A DNA stretch of 64,000 nt from Actinomadura xylanilytica (GTDB taxonomy: Bacteria; Actinomycetota; Actinomycetes; Streptosporangiales; Streptosporangiaceae), in the NCBI RefSeq assembly GCF_030283145.1, contig NZ_JASNWE010000002.1, forward strand, positions 1,054,001 through 1,118,000, given 5' to 3'. A model generated the notes under the pieces. It was not told the origin of the DNA. It made no database searches and was given only the letters and a program-made list of their open reading frames with translations. Position numbers and translations under genes: made by a program. Shown here piece after piece: positions 8,684 to 17,584 of the stretch (positions are counted from its first letter, which is position 1; every line of letters begins with the position of its first letter).

Positions 8684-9727
8684 ATGGACGAATCGCCCGG
8701 CTGGGAGGCCATCGACGCGGCGCTCCGGCGCATCTACGGCGACCAGGAGCCGGCGCACTACGGCACGCTGCTCAGGTGGTCGCTCGGCGGCCCGGACCCG
8801 CTGGACGGCATCAGCGCCTACCCGCGCACCGAGCCGGTGCCGCACTGGCACTTCGTCTCCTACGGCATGACCGAGCTGTACAGCAAGGAGTCCGACGACC
8901 TCCAGGAGTCGGGCTGGGGCTTCGAGTTCACGTTCCGGCTGGTCCGCGACCCCGCCGAGACGACGCCCCCGGCCTGGGCGCTGAGCTTCCTCCAGAACCT
9001 GGCCCGGTACGTCTACAACTCCGGCAACTGGTTCGAGCCCGGCCACCACATGAACGTGAACGGGCCGATCGCCTCCGAGCGGGACGACTCCGAGATCCGC
9101 GCCATCGGCTTCGTCCCCGACCCCGAGCTCGGCGGGATCTCCACCCCGCACGGACGGGTCGAGTTCCTCCAGATCGTCGGGCTGGCCGCCGAGGAGTACG
9201 AGGCGCTGCAACGGTGGAACGCGGTCGCCCTGATGGAGCTGCTGGCCCCCCGGATGCCGCTCTACACCACCGACCTCGACCGGCGTTCGCTGCTCGGTGA
9301 CCCCGAGGTGGCCGCCGCCGTCCAGGCGGGCATCGAGCGCGACGGCTCCACCAGCGGCACGCTGTACGTCAACAAGGCCCACTGGGAGCGGGACGGCGCG
9401 ACCACGACCCTCCGGATCGGTGCCCTCCAGGCCGCCTCGGTCGGCCAGACGCTGCGCGGGCGGCTGCCGTTCGGCCGCGCCCTGGTCCTCCAGACCGACG
9501 ACACCAGGCTCCGCTTCCACCCGTCCGACGCCCCGGTCATCGAGCAGCCGGACGCGGCGGCGCTGTCGGTCGGCGTTCCGGCCGAAGCGCTCGACGAGCT
9601 GGTCGCCGCGCTGGTCCCGCGGGCCTCGGTCACGCCGCTCGCCGCGATGCCCGGCGTGGTCGTCGAGATCGTGCCGACCGCCATGCTCGACCGCTACGGC
9701 GAGGAGACCGGCGAGGTCGTCGGCTGA
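8684..9727 (+). CDS. suppressor-of-fused (SUFU) domain protein
   Basis: 347 aa. Residues about 5-195 match the SUFU fold: PVPHWHFVSYGMTELY, then the WGFEFTFRL strand and PHGRVEFLQIVGL. In bacteria such domains occur in proteins proposed to act in toxin immunity or protein binding; the biochemical role is unknown. The C-terminal part (about 200-347) is a separate alpha/beta region that I do not recognise. No ribosome site is seen; TAGGGT (8670-8675) lies 8 nt before the ATG, suggesting a leaderless mRNA. The 3' end overlaps the convergent MOSC gene by 34 bp. Confidence 0.82.
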   Translation: MDESPGWEAIDAALRRIYGDQEPAHYGTLLRWSLGGPDPLDGISAYPRTEPVPHWHFVSYGMTELYSKESDDLQESGWGFEFTFRLVRDPAETTPPAWALSFLQNLARYVYNSGNWFEPGHHMNVNGPIASERDDSEIRAIGFVPDPELGGISTPHGRVEFLQIVGLAAEEYEALQRWNAVALMELLAPRMPLYTTDLDRRSLLGDPEVAAAVQAGIERDGSTSGTLYVNKAHWERDGATTTLRIGALQAASVGQTLRGRLPFGRALVLQTDDTRLRFHPSDAPVIEQPDAAALSVGVPAEALDELVAALVPRASVTPLAAMPGVVVEIVPTAMLDRYGEETGEVVG

Positions 9728-10518
9728 TCGGGCCCGTCCACCGGTTCCAGGACCTCCACCGGGTCGCCGACGGTGAGGACGCCCGGCTCGCGGACGACCG
9801 CGTTCTGGCCGAACGCGATGCCGCGCCGGACGCCGCGGTAGGTGGCCAGGGTGCGCAGCGGCTCGCGGCCCCGCTCGCCGGTGGCCTGGTCGGTCGTGAT
9901 GATCACGCAGCGGGTGCACGGCTTGACCAGCTCGACCACCGCCGGCCCGACCCGCAGCAGCCGCGCCGCGTCCTCGCCGAACGCGCCGAGCCCCTCGACG
10001 ACGAGGCTGGGCCGGAACCGGTCCATCGGCAGCGGCGTGTCCAGCCGCCCGTTGAGGTCGTCCAGGGACTCGGCGGAGAGCACCAGCAGCGGGTAGCCGT
10101 CGGCGAACATCACCTCGCCGCCGCCGCGCGAGGTCGGCCGGTGCCCGGTGAAGCGCACCAGCCGGCACTCGGCGCCGAGCAGCGCCGCGAACCAGCGGGC
10201 GGCGGCGTCGCCCTGGTCGACGCCCTGGCAGGACGTCCTCTGGACGGTCACGTCGAGCACCGGACCGTCGTCCACCGGCTTGTGGACGAGCGTGGCGGCG
10301 CCCGGCGCGGCGACGGTGAGGACCACGCCGTCGTACACCGGGCGCAGCAGCGCCATCCGGGGGTGGTCGCGCTGGGACAGGAAACGTCCCTCAGGGGCGA
10401 CGAGCATGAACTCGCGGTCGTGCCGCAGCCCGCTGAAGGCCAGCTCGGCGGTGTGCAGCGCGGTGCCGCCCCCGCTCTTGAGCGGGTAGGCGTTCAGCTC
10501 GGTCAGCCTCGCGGCCAA
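9694..10518 (-). CDS. MOSC domain protein (YcbX/MOSC-N type)
   Basis: 274 aa. The N-terminal MOSC-N beta barrel (about 5-120: LTELNAYPLKSGGG, GLRHDREFMLV) precedes a MOSC domain (about 125-265). The domain has the conserved cysteine motif KPCTRCVIITTD, where the first Cys is the expected ligand of a molybdenum cofactor. Such proteins (E. coli YcbX, mammalian mARC) reduce N-hydroxylated compounds with an electron donor. TTG start with GGGAGGG five bases upstream. It follows purB by only 16 bp and is probably its co-transcribed neighbour. The 3' end overlaps the convergent SUFU gene. Confidence 0.88.
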   Translation of the reverse strand: MAARLTELNAYPLKSGGGTALHTAELAFSGLRHDREFMLVAPEGRFLSQRDHPRMALLRPVYDGVVLTVAAPGAATLVHKPVDDGPVLDVTVQRTSCQGVDQGDAAARWFAALLGAECRLVRFTGHRPTSRGGGEVMFADGYPLLVLSAESLDDLNGRLDTPLPMDRFRPSLVVEGLGAFGEDAARLLRVGPAVVELVKPCTRCVIITTDQATGERGREPLRTLATYRGVRRGIAFGQNAVVREPGVLTVGDPVEVLEPVDGPDQPTTSPVSSP

Positions 10519-10534
10519 CGGACCCTCCCGGCGG

Positions 10535-11845
10535 TCAGGTGAGTGAGGCCAGCCGGACGAACATCGAGTCGAGCCGCTCGACGAACCGCTCGGGCCGGCA
10601 CACCTCGTCGAGCCGCGCCTCGTCGAGCGCCAGCCCCGCCTCGGCCGCGTGCGTGCGCAGCGTCTCGCGGAAGGGGACGCCGGTCTCCCAGGTCGCCATC
10701 GCGGCCTTCTGGATCAGCGGGTACGCCTCGTCGTCGCGGGACATCCCGCCCTCGACCAGCTCCAGCAGCACGGTGGAGGTGTAGATCAGCCCGCCGGTCG
10801 ACTCCAGGTTGGCGAGCATCCGGTCGCCGTCCACGACCAGCCCGGACATCAGCCGGTCGGTCAGGCTCAGCATGTAGTCGAGCGCGATCGAGGCGTCCGG
10901 CAGCGCGATCCGCTCGGTCGAGGAGTGCGAGATGTCGCGCTCGTGCCAGAGCGGGATGCCCTCCATCACCGGGACGATCTGCGCCCGCACGATCCGCGCC
11001 ATCCCGGCCAGCCGCTCGGAGATGATCGGGTTCTTCTTGTGCGGCATCGCCGACGAGCCCTTCTGGCCCTTGCCGAACGGCTCCCACAGCTCGCGCACCT
11101 CGGTGCGCTGCCCGTGCCGGACCTCCAGCGCGATCGCCTCGCACACCGTGGCCATGATCGCCAGGCTGGACGCCCACTCGCTGATCCCGTCGCGCAGCAC
11201 CACCTGCGTGGACACCTCGGCGCACTCCAGCCCGAGCCGGCGCGCGACGTGCCGCTCGATCTCGGGGTCGATGTTGGAGTAGGTGCCGACCGCGCCGGAG
11301 ATCGCCATCACGCCGACCGCCTCGCGGGCCCGCCGCAGCCGGTCGCGGGACCGGGCCATGGCGAACGCGAAGTCGGCCACCCGGTGCCCCCACACGTCGG
11401 GCTCGCCGTGGATGCCGTGGGTGCGGCCGACGCGCAGGGTGGCGCGGTGCTCGTCGGCGTGGTCGCGCAGCGTCCCGACCAGCGTGTCGGCCTTGGCCAG
11501 CAGCAGGTCGGTCGCCTCGACCAGCTGGAGCGCCAGGGCGGTGTCGAGCAGGTCGGACGAGGTCATGCCGAAGTGCACGAACCGGGCCGCCTCGCGCGGC
11601 TCGGTGTTGTCGGCCCAGGCCGACAGGAACGCGATCACGTCGTGCTGGGTGACCGCCTCGATCTCGTGCACGGCCTCCGGGGTCGGCGGCGGGGCCTTGC
11701 GCACCGGCTCCACCACCTCCGCCGGGATCGTGCCGGCCTCGGCGTGGGCTTCGACCACGAGGGTCTCCACCTGGCACCACAGCTCGTACTTGTGCGCGTC
11801 ACTCCAGACGCGGCCCATCTCCGGAAGGGTGTAGCGCTCAATCAC
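10535..11845 (-). CDS. purB: adenylosuccinate lyase
   Basis: 436 aa, normal length. A fumarase/aspartase-superfamily enzyme that releases fumarate from SAICAR and from adenylosuccinate in purine synthesis. The superfamily signature is clear in KGQKGSSAMPHKKNP (about residue 255), with the catalytic Ser in the mobile loop; HFGMTSSDLLDTA and RTHGIHGEP mark the other active-site segments. GTG start, 54 bp after purD, and 16 bp before the MOSC gene, so purD-purB-MOSC read as one leftward operon. Confidence 0.96.
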   Translation of the reverse strand: MIERYTLPEMGRVWSDAHKYELWCQVETLVVEAHAEAGTIPAEVVEPVRKAPPPTPEAVHEIEAVTQHDVIAFLSAWADNTEPREAARFVHFGMTSSDLLDTALALQLVEATDLLLAKADTLVGTLRDHADEHRATLRVGRTHGIHGEPDVWGHRVADFAFAMARSRDRLRRAREAVGVMAISGAVGTYSNIDPEIERHVARRLGLECAEVSTQVVLRDGISEWASSLAIMATVCEAIALEVRHGQRTEVRELWEPFGKGQKGSSAMPHKKNPIISERLAGMARIVRAQIVPVMEGIPLWHERDISHSSTERIALPDASIALDYMLSLTDRLMSGLVVDGDRMLANLESTGGLIYTSTVLLELVEGGMSRDDEAYPLIQKAAMATWETGVPFRETLRTHAAEAGLALDEARLDEVCRPERFVERLDSMFVRLASLT

Positions 11846-11899
11846 ACCGCTGATTGTCCCAGGTCGCGCCCGTTGACGCGTCGGCGACCCGGGTACTGC

Positions 11900-13132
11900 C
11901 TAGAGCGCGATGTCGGAACGGTGGTGCGAGCCGCGCAGGGTGATGTGCGCGACGGCCTCGTAGGCGGCGGCGCGGGCGGTCGCGAGGTCGGGCCCGCCGC
12001 CGACGACGCTGAGCACCCGGCCGCCGTTCGCCACCGGCCGGCCACCGGCGTCCAGGGCCGTGCCGGCGTGCAGCACGTACGCTCCGGGGACCTGAGCCGC
12101 CTCGTCGAGCCCGCCGATCGCGTCGCCCTTCACCGGTGCGGCCGGGTAGCCCTCCGCGGCGACCACGACCGTCACGGCCGCGCCGGGGTGCCACTCGGGC
12201 CGGAACGCCGGGTCGAGCCCGCCGATCGCGCACGCCTGGAGCAGCCCGGCGAGCGGGGTGGCGAGGCGGTCGAGGACGACCTGGGTCTCGGGGTCGCCGA
12301 ACCGGGCGTTGAACTCCACCACGCGGACGCCCTTGGACGTCAGGGCGAGCCCGGCGTACAGGACCCCCACGTACGGGGTGCCGCGGCGGCGCAGCTCGTC
12401 GAGGGTGGGCTGGACGACGGTCGCCATCACCTCGTCGACGAGGCCGTCCGGCGCCCACGGCAGCGGCGTGTAGGCGCCCATCCCGCCGGTGTTGGGGCCC
12501 GCGTCGCCGTCGTGGGCGCGCTTGAAGTCCTGGGCGGGCAGCAGCGGGATCGCGTGCACCCCGTCGCAGAGCGCGAACAGGGAGACCTCGGGGCCGTCCA
12601 GGAACTCCTCGATGACCACTCGGTCACATTCGGCGGCGTGCGCGGCGGCGGCGTCCCGGTCGCCCGTGACCACCACGCCCTTGCCGGCCGCGAGCCCGTC
12701 GTCCTTCACCACGTACGGGGGGCCGAACTCGGCCAGCGCCGCGCCGACCTCGGCGGCGGAGTCGCAGACCCGGGCGGCGGCGGTCGGCACCCCGGCCGCC
12801 GCCATGATCTCCTTGGCGAACGCCTTGGAGCCCTCGATCCGGGCGGCCTCCCGGTCGGGGCCGAAGCAGGGGATCCCGGCCGTGCGCAGCGCGTCGCCGA
12901 CCCCCGCGACCAGCACCGCCTCCGGGCCGACCACGACTAGCTCGATCGCGAGCCGCTCGGCCAGCTCGGTCACCGCGACCGGATCGGTCGGATCGAGCTG
13001 GTGGTTGTCGGCGATCCCCGCGGTGCCGGGATTGCCCGGCGCGCAGTGCAGGGCGGTGACGGCGGGGTCGCGATGCAGGGCGCGGGCGAGCGCATGCTCG
13101 CGGCCGCCCGAGCCAAGGAGGAGTACTCGCAC
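11900..13132 (-). CDS. purD: phosphoribosylamine-glycine ligase (GARS)
   Basis: 410 aa from the GTG at 13132; the open frame runs much further upstream but without homology. An ATP-grasp enzyme joining glycine to 5-phosphoribosylamine in purine synthesis. It shows LLLGSGGREHALA at the N-terminus, the ATP-grasp lysine region VVKDDGLAAGKGVVV, GPNTGGMGAYTPLP and the Mg-binding VEFNARFGDPETQ. First gene of the purD-purB-MOSC operon. The 408-bp gap to the divergent corA leader holds its promoter. Confidence 0.97.
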   Translation of the reverse strand: MRVLLLGSGGREHALARALHRDPAVTALHCAPGNPGTAGIADNHQLDPTDPVAVTELAERLAIELVVVGPEAVLVAGVGDALRTAGIPCFGPDREAARIEGSKAFAKEIMAAAGVPTAAARVCDSAAEVGAALAEFGPPYVVKDDGLAAGKGVVVTGDRDAAAAHAAECDRVVIEEFLDGPEVSLFALCDGVHAIPLLPAQDFKRAHDGDAGPNTGGMGAYTPLPWAPDGLVDEVMATVVQPTLDELRRRGTPYVGVLYAGLALTSKGVRVVEFNARFGDPETQVVLDRLATPLAGLLQACAIGGLDPAFRPEWHPGAAVTVVVAAEGYPAAPVKGDAIGGLDEAAQVPGAYVLHAGTALDAGGRPVANGGRVLSVVGGGPDLATARAAAYEAVAHITLRGSHHRSDIAL

Positions 13133-13368
13133 GTCGAGCGAGCTTACTGGGCATATCGGCCTGGTGTCCGCGCGTTGTGCAGGAGACGGGCCGTCGTCCC
13201 GGGATGGCGTCGGCCTCGGACGCGCCTCCAGCCCTTGCGGCGTCGCGGTGTAGGCCGGATCACATTCGCCGGAGGGCAACCTGGGCGATGTCCGCGGCGT
13301 CTTAATTGTCGGCTGGTAAGCTTCACGACTTGTGGCCTGACGTCCAGCCGCGAAAGGAGGTGGTCGGG

Positions 13369-13485
13369 ATGAGTCCTGGTGATACTTGCAGTTCGCCGGA
13401 GAACCCTCACAGTCCGAACGTGACTGCACAACCGTCCGCCTCTGCACGGCGTCCGGCCATGGCTCCCGCGCGCTCCCTTCGCTGA
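13369..13485 (+). CDS. candidate leader peptide ORF upstream of corA
   Basis: 38 codons beginning at an ATG preceded by a perfect Shine-Dalgarno AAAGGAGG (13353-13360), better than that of the downstream gene. The peptide starts MSPGDTCSSPENPHSPN, rich in Pro and acidic or polar residues near its N-terminus. Its last codons run into the left arm of a hairpin and its stop (13483-13485) lies in that hairpin's loop. Pro/acid-rich leader ORFs control some Mg transporters (mgtL of mgtA is the known case), so a regulatory role is inferred here. There is no direct evidence of translation. Confidence 0.5.
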   Translation: MSPGDTCSSPENPHSPNVTAQPSASARRPAMAPARSLR

Positions 13486-13514
13486 CAGGCAGGGTTGAGC
13501 GCGCGCTGAGCGCG
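13467..13514 (+). promoter_or_regulatory. mutually exclusive hairpins before corA (possible attenuator)
   Basis: CGCGCGCTC (13467-13475) pairs perfectly with GAGCGCGCG (13497-13505). The right arm can instead fold as CGCGC-TGA-GCGCG (13502-13514). Both cannot form together. A ribosome terminating on the leader ORF (stop at 13483) would cover the first stem. The corA ribosome site AGGAG (13530-13534) lies just downstream. Confidence 0.45.
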
Positions 13515-13540
13515 TGTGGCCGGCGGGTTAGGAGCACCGC

Positions 13541-14641
13541 ATGGCCATGACACGAGTCCGCCCCGGTCGCGCGACGATGTCGCTGTTCAAGACGCGCGGA
13601 CGCCCCCACAGCGTGCCCTCCCAGGTGCGCCGCCGCGATTCGGCCGTCATCGACTGGGCCGCCTACATCGACGGCCACCGCGTCTGTACCGGCACCGTCG
13701 ACGACGCCGTCCGGCTGATCCGGGACGGGCGGCTCACCCCGAACGGCGACAGCGCCGGATTCGTCTGGGTCGGTCTGCACGAGCCATCGGCGACCGAGCT
13801 CGCCGAGCTGGCCGAGGTGTTCGGGCTGCACCCGCTCGCGGTGGAGGACGCCATCCACGCGCACCAGCGGCCCAAGCTGGAGCGCTACGACGACGTGCAG
13901 TTCTTCGTGATGAAGACCGTCGGCTACGTGCCCGACGGGCCGGACGGCGCCGAGGTCGTCGAGACCGGCGAGATCATGGTGTTCTGCGGCACCGACTTCG
14001 TCGTCACGGTCCGGCACGGCCCGCACGGCGAGCTCGGCTCCGTCCGCGAGCGGCTGGAGGGCGACGCCGGACGGCTCGCCCTCGGCCCGGCCGCGGTGGT
14101 GCACGCGGTCGCCGACCGGGTCGTCGACGGGTACGTCTGCGTCGCCGACGCCGTCCAGGACGACATCGACGAGGTCGAGGAGGCGGTGTTCTCGCCCGAG
14201 CGCACCGACGAGTCGCGCCGCATCTACCAGCTCAAGCGCGAGGTGATCCAGCTCAAGCGGGCGGTCGGGCCGCTGGCCGGGCCGCTGCGCAACCTGACCG
14301 GCCGGCGGTTCGTGCCGACCGAGATCAAGGAGTACCTGCGCGACGTCGAGGACCACCTGACCCGGGTCCGCGAGCAGGTGGAGTCCTACGACGAGCTGCT
14401 CAACCCGATCCTCCAGGCGAACATGACCCAGGTGACGGTCGCCGACAACCAGGACATGCGCAAGATCTCCGCCTGGGGCGCGATCTTCATGGTGCCGACC
14501 GCGATCGCCGGGATCTACGGGATGAACTTCGACTTCATGCCCGAGACCAAGTGGCAGTTCGGCTACCCGATGATCCTCGGGGTCATCGCGATCGCCTGCC
14601 TGTCGCTGTACCGCGGGTTCCGCCGCAACGGCTGGCTCTGA
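13541..14641 (+). CDS. corA: CorA-family magnesium/cobalt transporter
   Basis: 366 aa. A large cytosolic N-terminal domain (about 1-300, alpha/beta then long helices QLKREVIQLKRAV and EYLRDVEDHLTRV) is followed by two C-terminal membrane helices. The selectivity signature YGMN (GMN at 327-329) ends the first helix. CorA pentamers carry Mg2+ down the membrane potential and are gated by cytosolic Mg2+. The start has AGGAG seven bases upstream. A leader ORF and alternative hairpins precede it. The 3' end overlaps the convergent phosphodiesterase gene by 79 bp, so its last 26 codons are also coding on the other strand. Confidence 0.95.
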   Translation: MAMTRVRPGRATMSLFKTRGRPHSVPSQVRRRDSAVIDWAAYIDGHRVCTGTVDDAVRLIRDGRLTPNGDSAGFVWVGLHEPSATELAELAEVFGLHPLAVEDAIHAHQRPKLERYDDVQFFVMKTVGYVPDGPDGAEVVETGEIMVFCGTDFVVTVRHGPHGELGSVRERLEGDAGRLALGPAAVVHAVADRVVDGYVCVADAVQDDIDEVEEAVFSPERTDESRRIYQLKREVIQLKRAVGPLAGPLRNLTGRRFVPTEIKEYLRDVEDHLTRVREQVESYDELLNPILQANMTQVTVADNQDMRKISAWGAIFMVPTAIAGIYGMNFDFMPETKWQFGYPMILGVIAIACLSLYRGFRRNGWL

Positions 14642-15531
14642 GCCGGCAGCGGCAGCCCGTGCGCGGCGAGGACGCCGCGCAGCCGGTCCGGGTGGTCGGT
14701 CACGATCGCGTCCACCCCGTACCCGATGAACCGGGCCATCTCCGCGGGCTCGTTCACCGTCCACACCGCGACCGGCAGGGAGAGCCGGTCGGCCGCCGCC
14801 ACCAGCTCCGGCGTGACCAGGCGGTGCTCGGGCGACAGCGCGGTGGCGCCGATCTCCAGCGCCGAGCCGACCGGGTCGCCGGGGCCGCGGCCGGCGAGCC
14901 AGCGCGTCCCGGGCACCAGGGTCTTGCGCTCGATCAGCGCGACCCGCCCGAACGCCGGGTCGTACCGGCGGGCCTCGACCAGCACCCGCCAGTCGAAGGC
15001 GAGCAGCCGGCTCCGCCGGGTCAGCCCGCGCGCCGCCAGGACGTCCGCGACCGCGGCGGTGAACCGGGCCACCTCCGCGTCCGGCCAGTCCGGGTCGGTC
15101 TTCAGCTCGACCGCGAGACGCACCCCGTCCGCGGCGCCGATGAGCGCGCACGCCTCGTCCAGCGTCGGCACCGGCGTGCCCGGCACCGGTAGCTGGGTGA
15201 ACACGAACGGGTCGCCCGCGGTGGCCGGCCTGCGGATCCCGGCGTCCACCGTTCTGAGCTGCTCGAGCGTCAGCTCGCGCACGGCCCTGCCGACGTACGG
15301 ATACGCCGGGTCGCCCGGACGGACCGGGCCCGTGTCGGCGAGGTTCACCGGCGACAGCACCTGATCGTGGTTGAGCACGACCACGCCGTCGGCGGTCAGC
15401 CCGGCGTCGAGCTCGATCGCGTCCACCCCGAGCTCCAGCGCGTGCGCGAAGCCGGGCAGGGTGTTCTCTGGACGGAGCCCCCGGGCGCCCCGATGACCGT
15501 GCAGTTCGACGGCCGCCCCCCTGGATTTCAC
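14563..15531 (-). CDS. glycerophosphodiester phosphodiesterase
   Basis: 322 aa. A GDPD TIM-barrel enzyme that hydrolyses glycerophosphodiesters to glycerol 3-phosphate and an alcohol. It shows the catalytic HGHRGARGLRPENTL (His and Arg-Glu), the metal-binding AIELDAGLTADGVVVLNHD, a strand LAVELKTD with a metal-ligand Glu, and the closing VWTVNEPAEM and VDAIVTDHPDRL. No signal peptide is visible, so it is probably cytoplasmic. GTG start without a strong ribosome site. The gene ends inside the convergent corA gene. Confidence 0.92.
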   Translation of the reverse strand: MKSRGAAVELHGHRGARGLRPENTLPGFAHALELGVDAIELDAGLTADGVVVLNHDQVLSPVNLADTGPVRPGDPAYPYVGRAVRELTLEQLRTVDAGIRRPATAGDPFVFTQLPVPGTPVPTLDEACALIGAADGVRLAVELKTDPDWPDAEVARFTAAVADVLAARGLTRRSRLLAFDWRVLVEARRYDPAFGRVALIERKTLVPGTRWLAGRGPGDPVGSALEIGATALSPEHRLVTPELVAAADRLSLPVAVWTVNEPAEMARFIGYGVDAIVTDHPDRLRGVLAAHGLPLPAQSQPLRRNPRYSDRQAIAMTPRIIG

Positions 15532-15585
15532 GCAGGCACGCTACCGCCGGCGACCGGATGCTCAGGGGCGGACGGGCGAGAAAAC

Positions 15586-15622
15586 GCCGAACGCGCCCGG
15601 GAGCCGTCCGGGCGCGTTCGGC
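15586..15622 (-). terminator. strong terminator downstream of purA
   Basis: Perfect 15-bp stem GCCGAACGCGCCCGG (15586-15600) / CCGGGCGCGTTCGGC (15608-15622) with a 7-nt loop. On the minus strand it is followed by GTTTTCTC. It lies 50 bp after the purA stop. Confidence 0.85.
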
Positions 15623-15674
15623 AGGTGACCATGCGGTAGCAGGGTCGGATCGGGGCCGCGCGAGCGCGGCGGGG

Positions 15675-16958
15675 TCAGATCAGCGGTCGCAGCGACAGGG
15701 TCTGGTCGCGGCCGGGGCCCACCCCGATGGCGGAGATCTGCGCGCCCGCCAGGTCTTCCAGCGCCCGGACGTAGGCCTGCGCGTTGGCGGGCAGGTCGTC
15801 GAACGTCTTGGCCTGGGTGATGTCCTCCTGCCAGCCGTCGAAGTACTCCAGGACGGGCTTGGCGTGGTGGAACTCGGTCTGCGTGGTGGGCATCTCGTCG
15901 TGCCGGACGCCGTCGATCTCGTAGCCGACGCACACCGGCACCCGCTCCAGGCCGGACAGCACATCGAGCTTGGTGAGGAAGTAGTCGGTGACCCCGTTGA
16001 CCCGGGTGGCGTAGCGGGCGATCACCGCGTCGAACCAGCCGCAGCGGCGGTCGCGGCCGGTGGTCACGCCGTACTCGCCGCCGGTGGTGCGCAGGAACTC
16101 GCCCCACTCGTCGAGCAGCTCGGTCGGGAACGGCCCCGACCCGACCCGGGTGGTGTAGGCCTTGAGGATGCCGATCACCCGGTTGATCCGGGTGGGCCCG
16201 ACGCCGGAGCCCGCGCACGCGCCGCCCGAGGTCGGGCTGGACGAGGTGACGAACGGGTAGGTGCCGTGGTCGATGTCGAGCAGCGTGCCCTGCGCGCCCT
16301 CCAGCAGGACGACCTTGTCGTCCTCCAGGGCCTTGTTGAGCACGAGCGCGGTGTCGGCCACGTACGGCTTGAGCCGCTCGCCGTAGGCGAGGTACTCCTG
16401 CACGATCGGGCCGGTCTCGATGCGGCGCCGGTTGTAGACCTTGCTGAGCACCTGGTTCTTCTCGCGCAGCGACAGGTCGATCTTCTGCGTGAGGATGCTC
16501 GGGTCGAACAGGTCCTGCACCCGGACGCCCATCCGGTTGATCTTGTCGGCGTAGGCCGGGCCGATGCCGCGCCCGGTGGTGCCGATCCGGGCCTTGCCCA
16601 GGTACCGCTCGGTCACCTTGTCGAGGGCCCGGTGGTGCGGCATGATCAAATGCGCGTTGCCCGAGATCAGCAGGCGCTCGCAGCCGATCCCGCGCGCCTT
16701 GAGCCCGTCGATCTCCGCCAGCAGCACGCCGGGGTCGATCACCACGCCGTTGCCGATCACCGGCACCACGTCGGGGGACAGCACCCCCGAGGGCAGCAGG
16801 TGCAGCGCGTAGCTCTTGTCGCCGATGACCACGGTGTGCCCGGCGTTGTTGCCACCTTGATAGCGGACGACGTAATCGACGTCCCCGCCGAGCAGGTCGG
16901 TGGCCTTGCCCTTGCCCTCATCTCCCCATTGGGCTCCGACAAGAACGATGGCAGGCAT
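15675..16958 (-). CDS. purA: adenylosuccinate synthetase
   Basis: 427 aa. A GTP-dependent enzyme joining IMP and aspartate, the first step from IMP to AMP. It has the N-terminal P-loop WGDEGKGK (about 10-17), [12 protein letters not shown], the IMP-binding [11 protein letters not shown], and a C-terminal base-recognition part ([10 protein letters not shown]). The start at [10 protein letters not shown] is chosen over an upstream in-frame Met because homology begins there and GGAAGGGAAAG precedes it. Together with purB and purD in the same window it supports AMP synthesis, but it is a separate transcription unit. Confidence 0.97.
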   Translation of the reverse strand: MPAIVLVGAQWGDEGKGKATDLLGGDVDYVVRYQGGNNAGHTVVIGDKSYALHLLPSGVLSPDVVPVIGNGVVIDPGVLLAEIDGLKARGIGCERLLISGNAHLIMPHHRALDKVTERYLGKARIGTTGRGIGPAYADKINRMGVRVQDLFDPSILTQKIDLSLREKNQVLSKVYNRRRIETGPIVQEYLAYGERLKPYVADTALVLNKALEDDKVVLLEGAQGTLLDIDHGTYPFVTSSSPTSGGACAGSGVGPTRINRVIGILKAYTTRVGSGPFPTELLDEWGEFLRTTGGEYGVTTGRDRRCGWFDAVIARYATRVNGVTDYFLTKLDVLSGLERVPVCVGYEIDGVRHDEMPTTQTEFHHAKPVLEYFDGWQEDITQAKTFDDLPANAQAYVRALEDLAGAQISAIGVGPGRDQTLSLRPLI

Positions 16959-16979
16959 GCCACTTTCCCTTCCCACGAC

Positions 16980-17008
16980 GAAGGCCCCGTGTGCCGCGCG
17001 GGGCCTTC
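16980..17008 (-). promoter_or_regulatory. hairpin in the purA 5' region
   Basis: GAAGGCCCCG (16980-16989) pairs with CGGGGCCTTC (16999-17008), 10 bp perfect with a 9-nt loop, 22 bp before the purA start. There is no T-tract after it, so it may be a 5' UTR structure or a weak terminator for the preceding DUF3151 gene. Confidence 0.5.
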
Positions 17009-17116
17009 GGGTGGTCTCCCCCAGAAGAATCCGCAAGCGCGAAGGGGCCTCTTGCGATCAAATCGTACCTGGCCACGGGCACTGAAGAAACCGCGCGTCG
17101 CGGGGAGGGGGGTGGA

Positions 17117-17536
17117 TCAGGCGGCGAGGGCGTCGGCTGCGGCGGGGCTGCTGTCGCGCAGGAACGTCTTGCAGCGCTCGGCCTCCCCGTCCTCCCCGAT
17201 CGCCGCCGCGGCCCGTCCGAGGGCGTTCAGGGCGCGCAGGAAGCCGCGGTTGGCCTCGTGCTCCCAGGGGATCGGGCCGTGGCCCTTCCAGCCCGCCCGG
17301 CGGAGCTGGTCGAGCCCGCGGTGGTAGCCGGTGCGCGCGTAGGCGTAGGACTCGATGACGGCGCCGGCCGCGAAGGCGCGATCGGCCAGCGCGGCCCAGG
17401 CGGCGGGGTGCTCGGGGTGGCGCGCGGCCACCTCGACCGGGTCGACACCGCCCTCGAGCGCCTCGCGGGCCGGGGCGTTGTCCGGGAGTTCGGTCGGGAG
17501 CGGGCCGCCGAGCAGGTTCTGGGTCATGCGGGTCAT
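17117..17536 (-). CDS. DUF3151 domain protein
   Basis: 139 aa, cytoplasmic, predicted all-helical and TPR-like (HPEHPAAWAALADRAF, then SYAYARTGYHRGLDQLRRAGWKG). This matches the actinobacterial DUF3151 family, usually encoded near purA, as here (160 bp away, same direction). Function not established. No clear ribosome site is seen before the ATG. Confidence 0.85.
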   Translation of the reverse strand: MTRMTQNLLGGPLPTELPDNAPAREALEGGVDPVEVAARHPEHPAAWAALADRAFAAGAVIESYAYARTGYHRGLDQLRRAGWKGHGPIPWEHEANRGFLRALNALGRAAAAIGEDGEAERCKTFLRDSSPAAADALAA

Positions 17537-17584
17537 CGTAAGTCGGGTCGGGGAGTGCCTTTCAACCTGGGCCCGGGCGACGGG

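Noticed and set aside
13133..13368. M-box or other Mg riboswitch upstream of the corA leader ORF
   Set aside because: I could not recognise the conserved M-box core; only the leader ORF and the two competing stems are supported.
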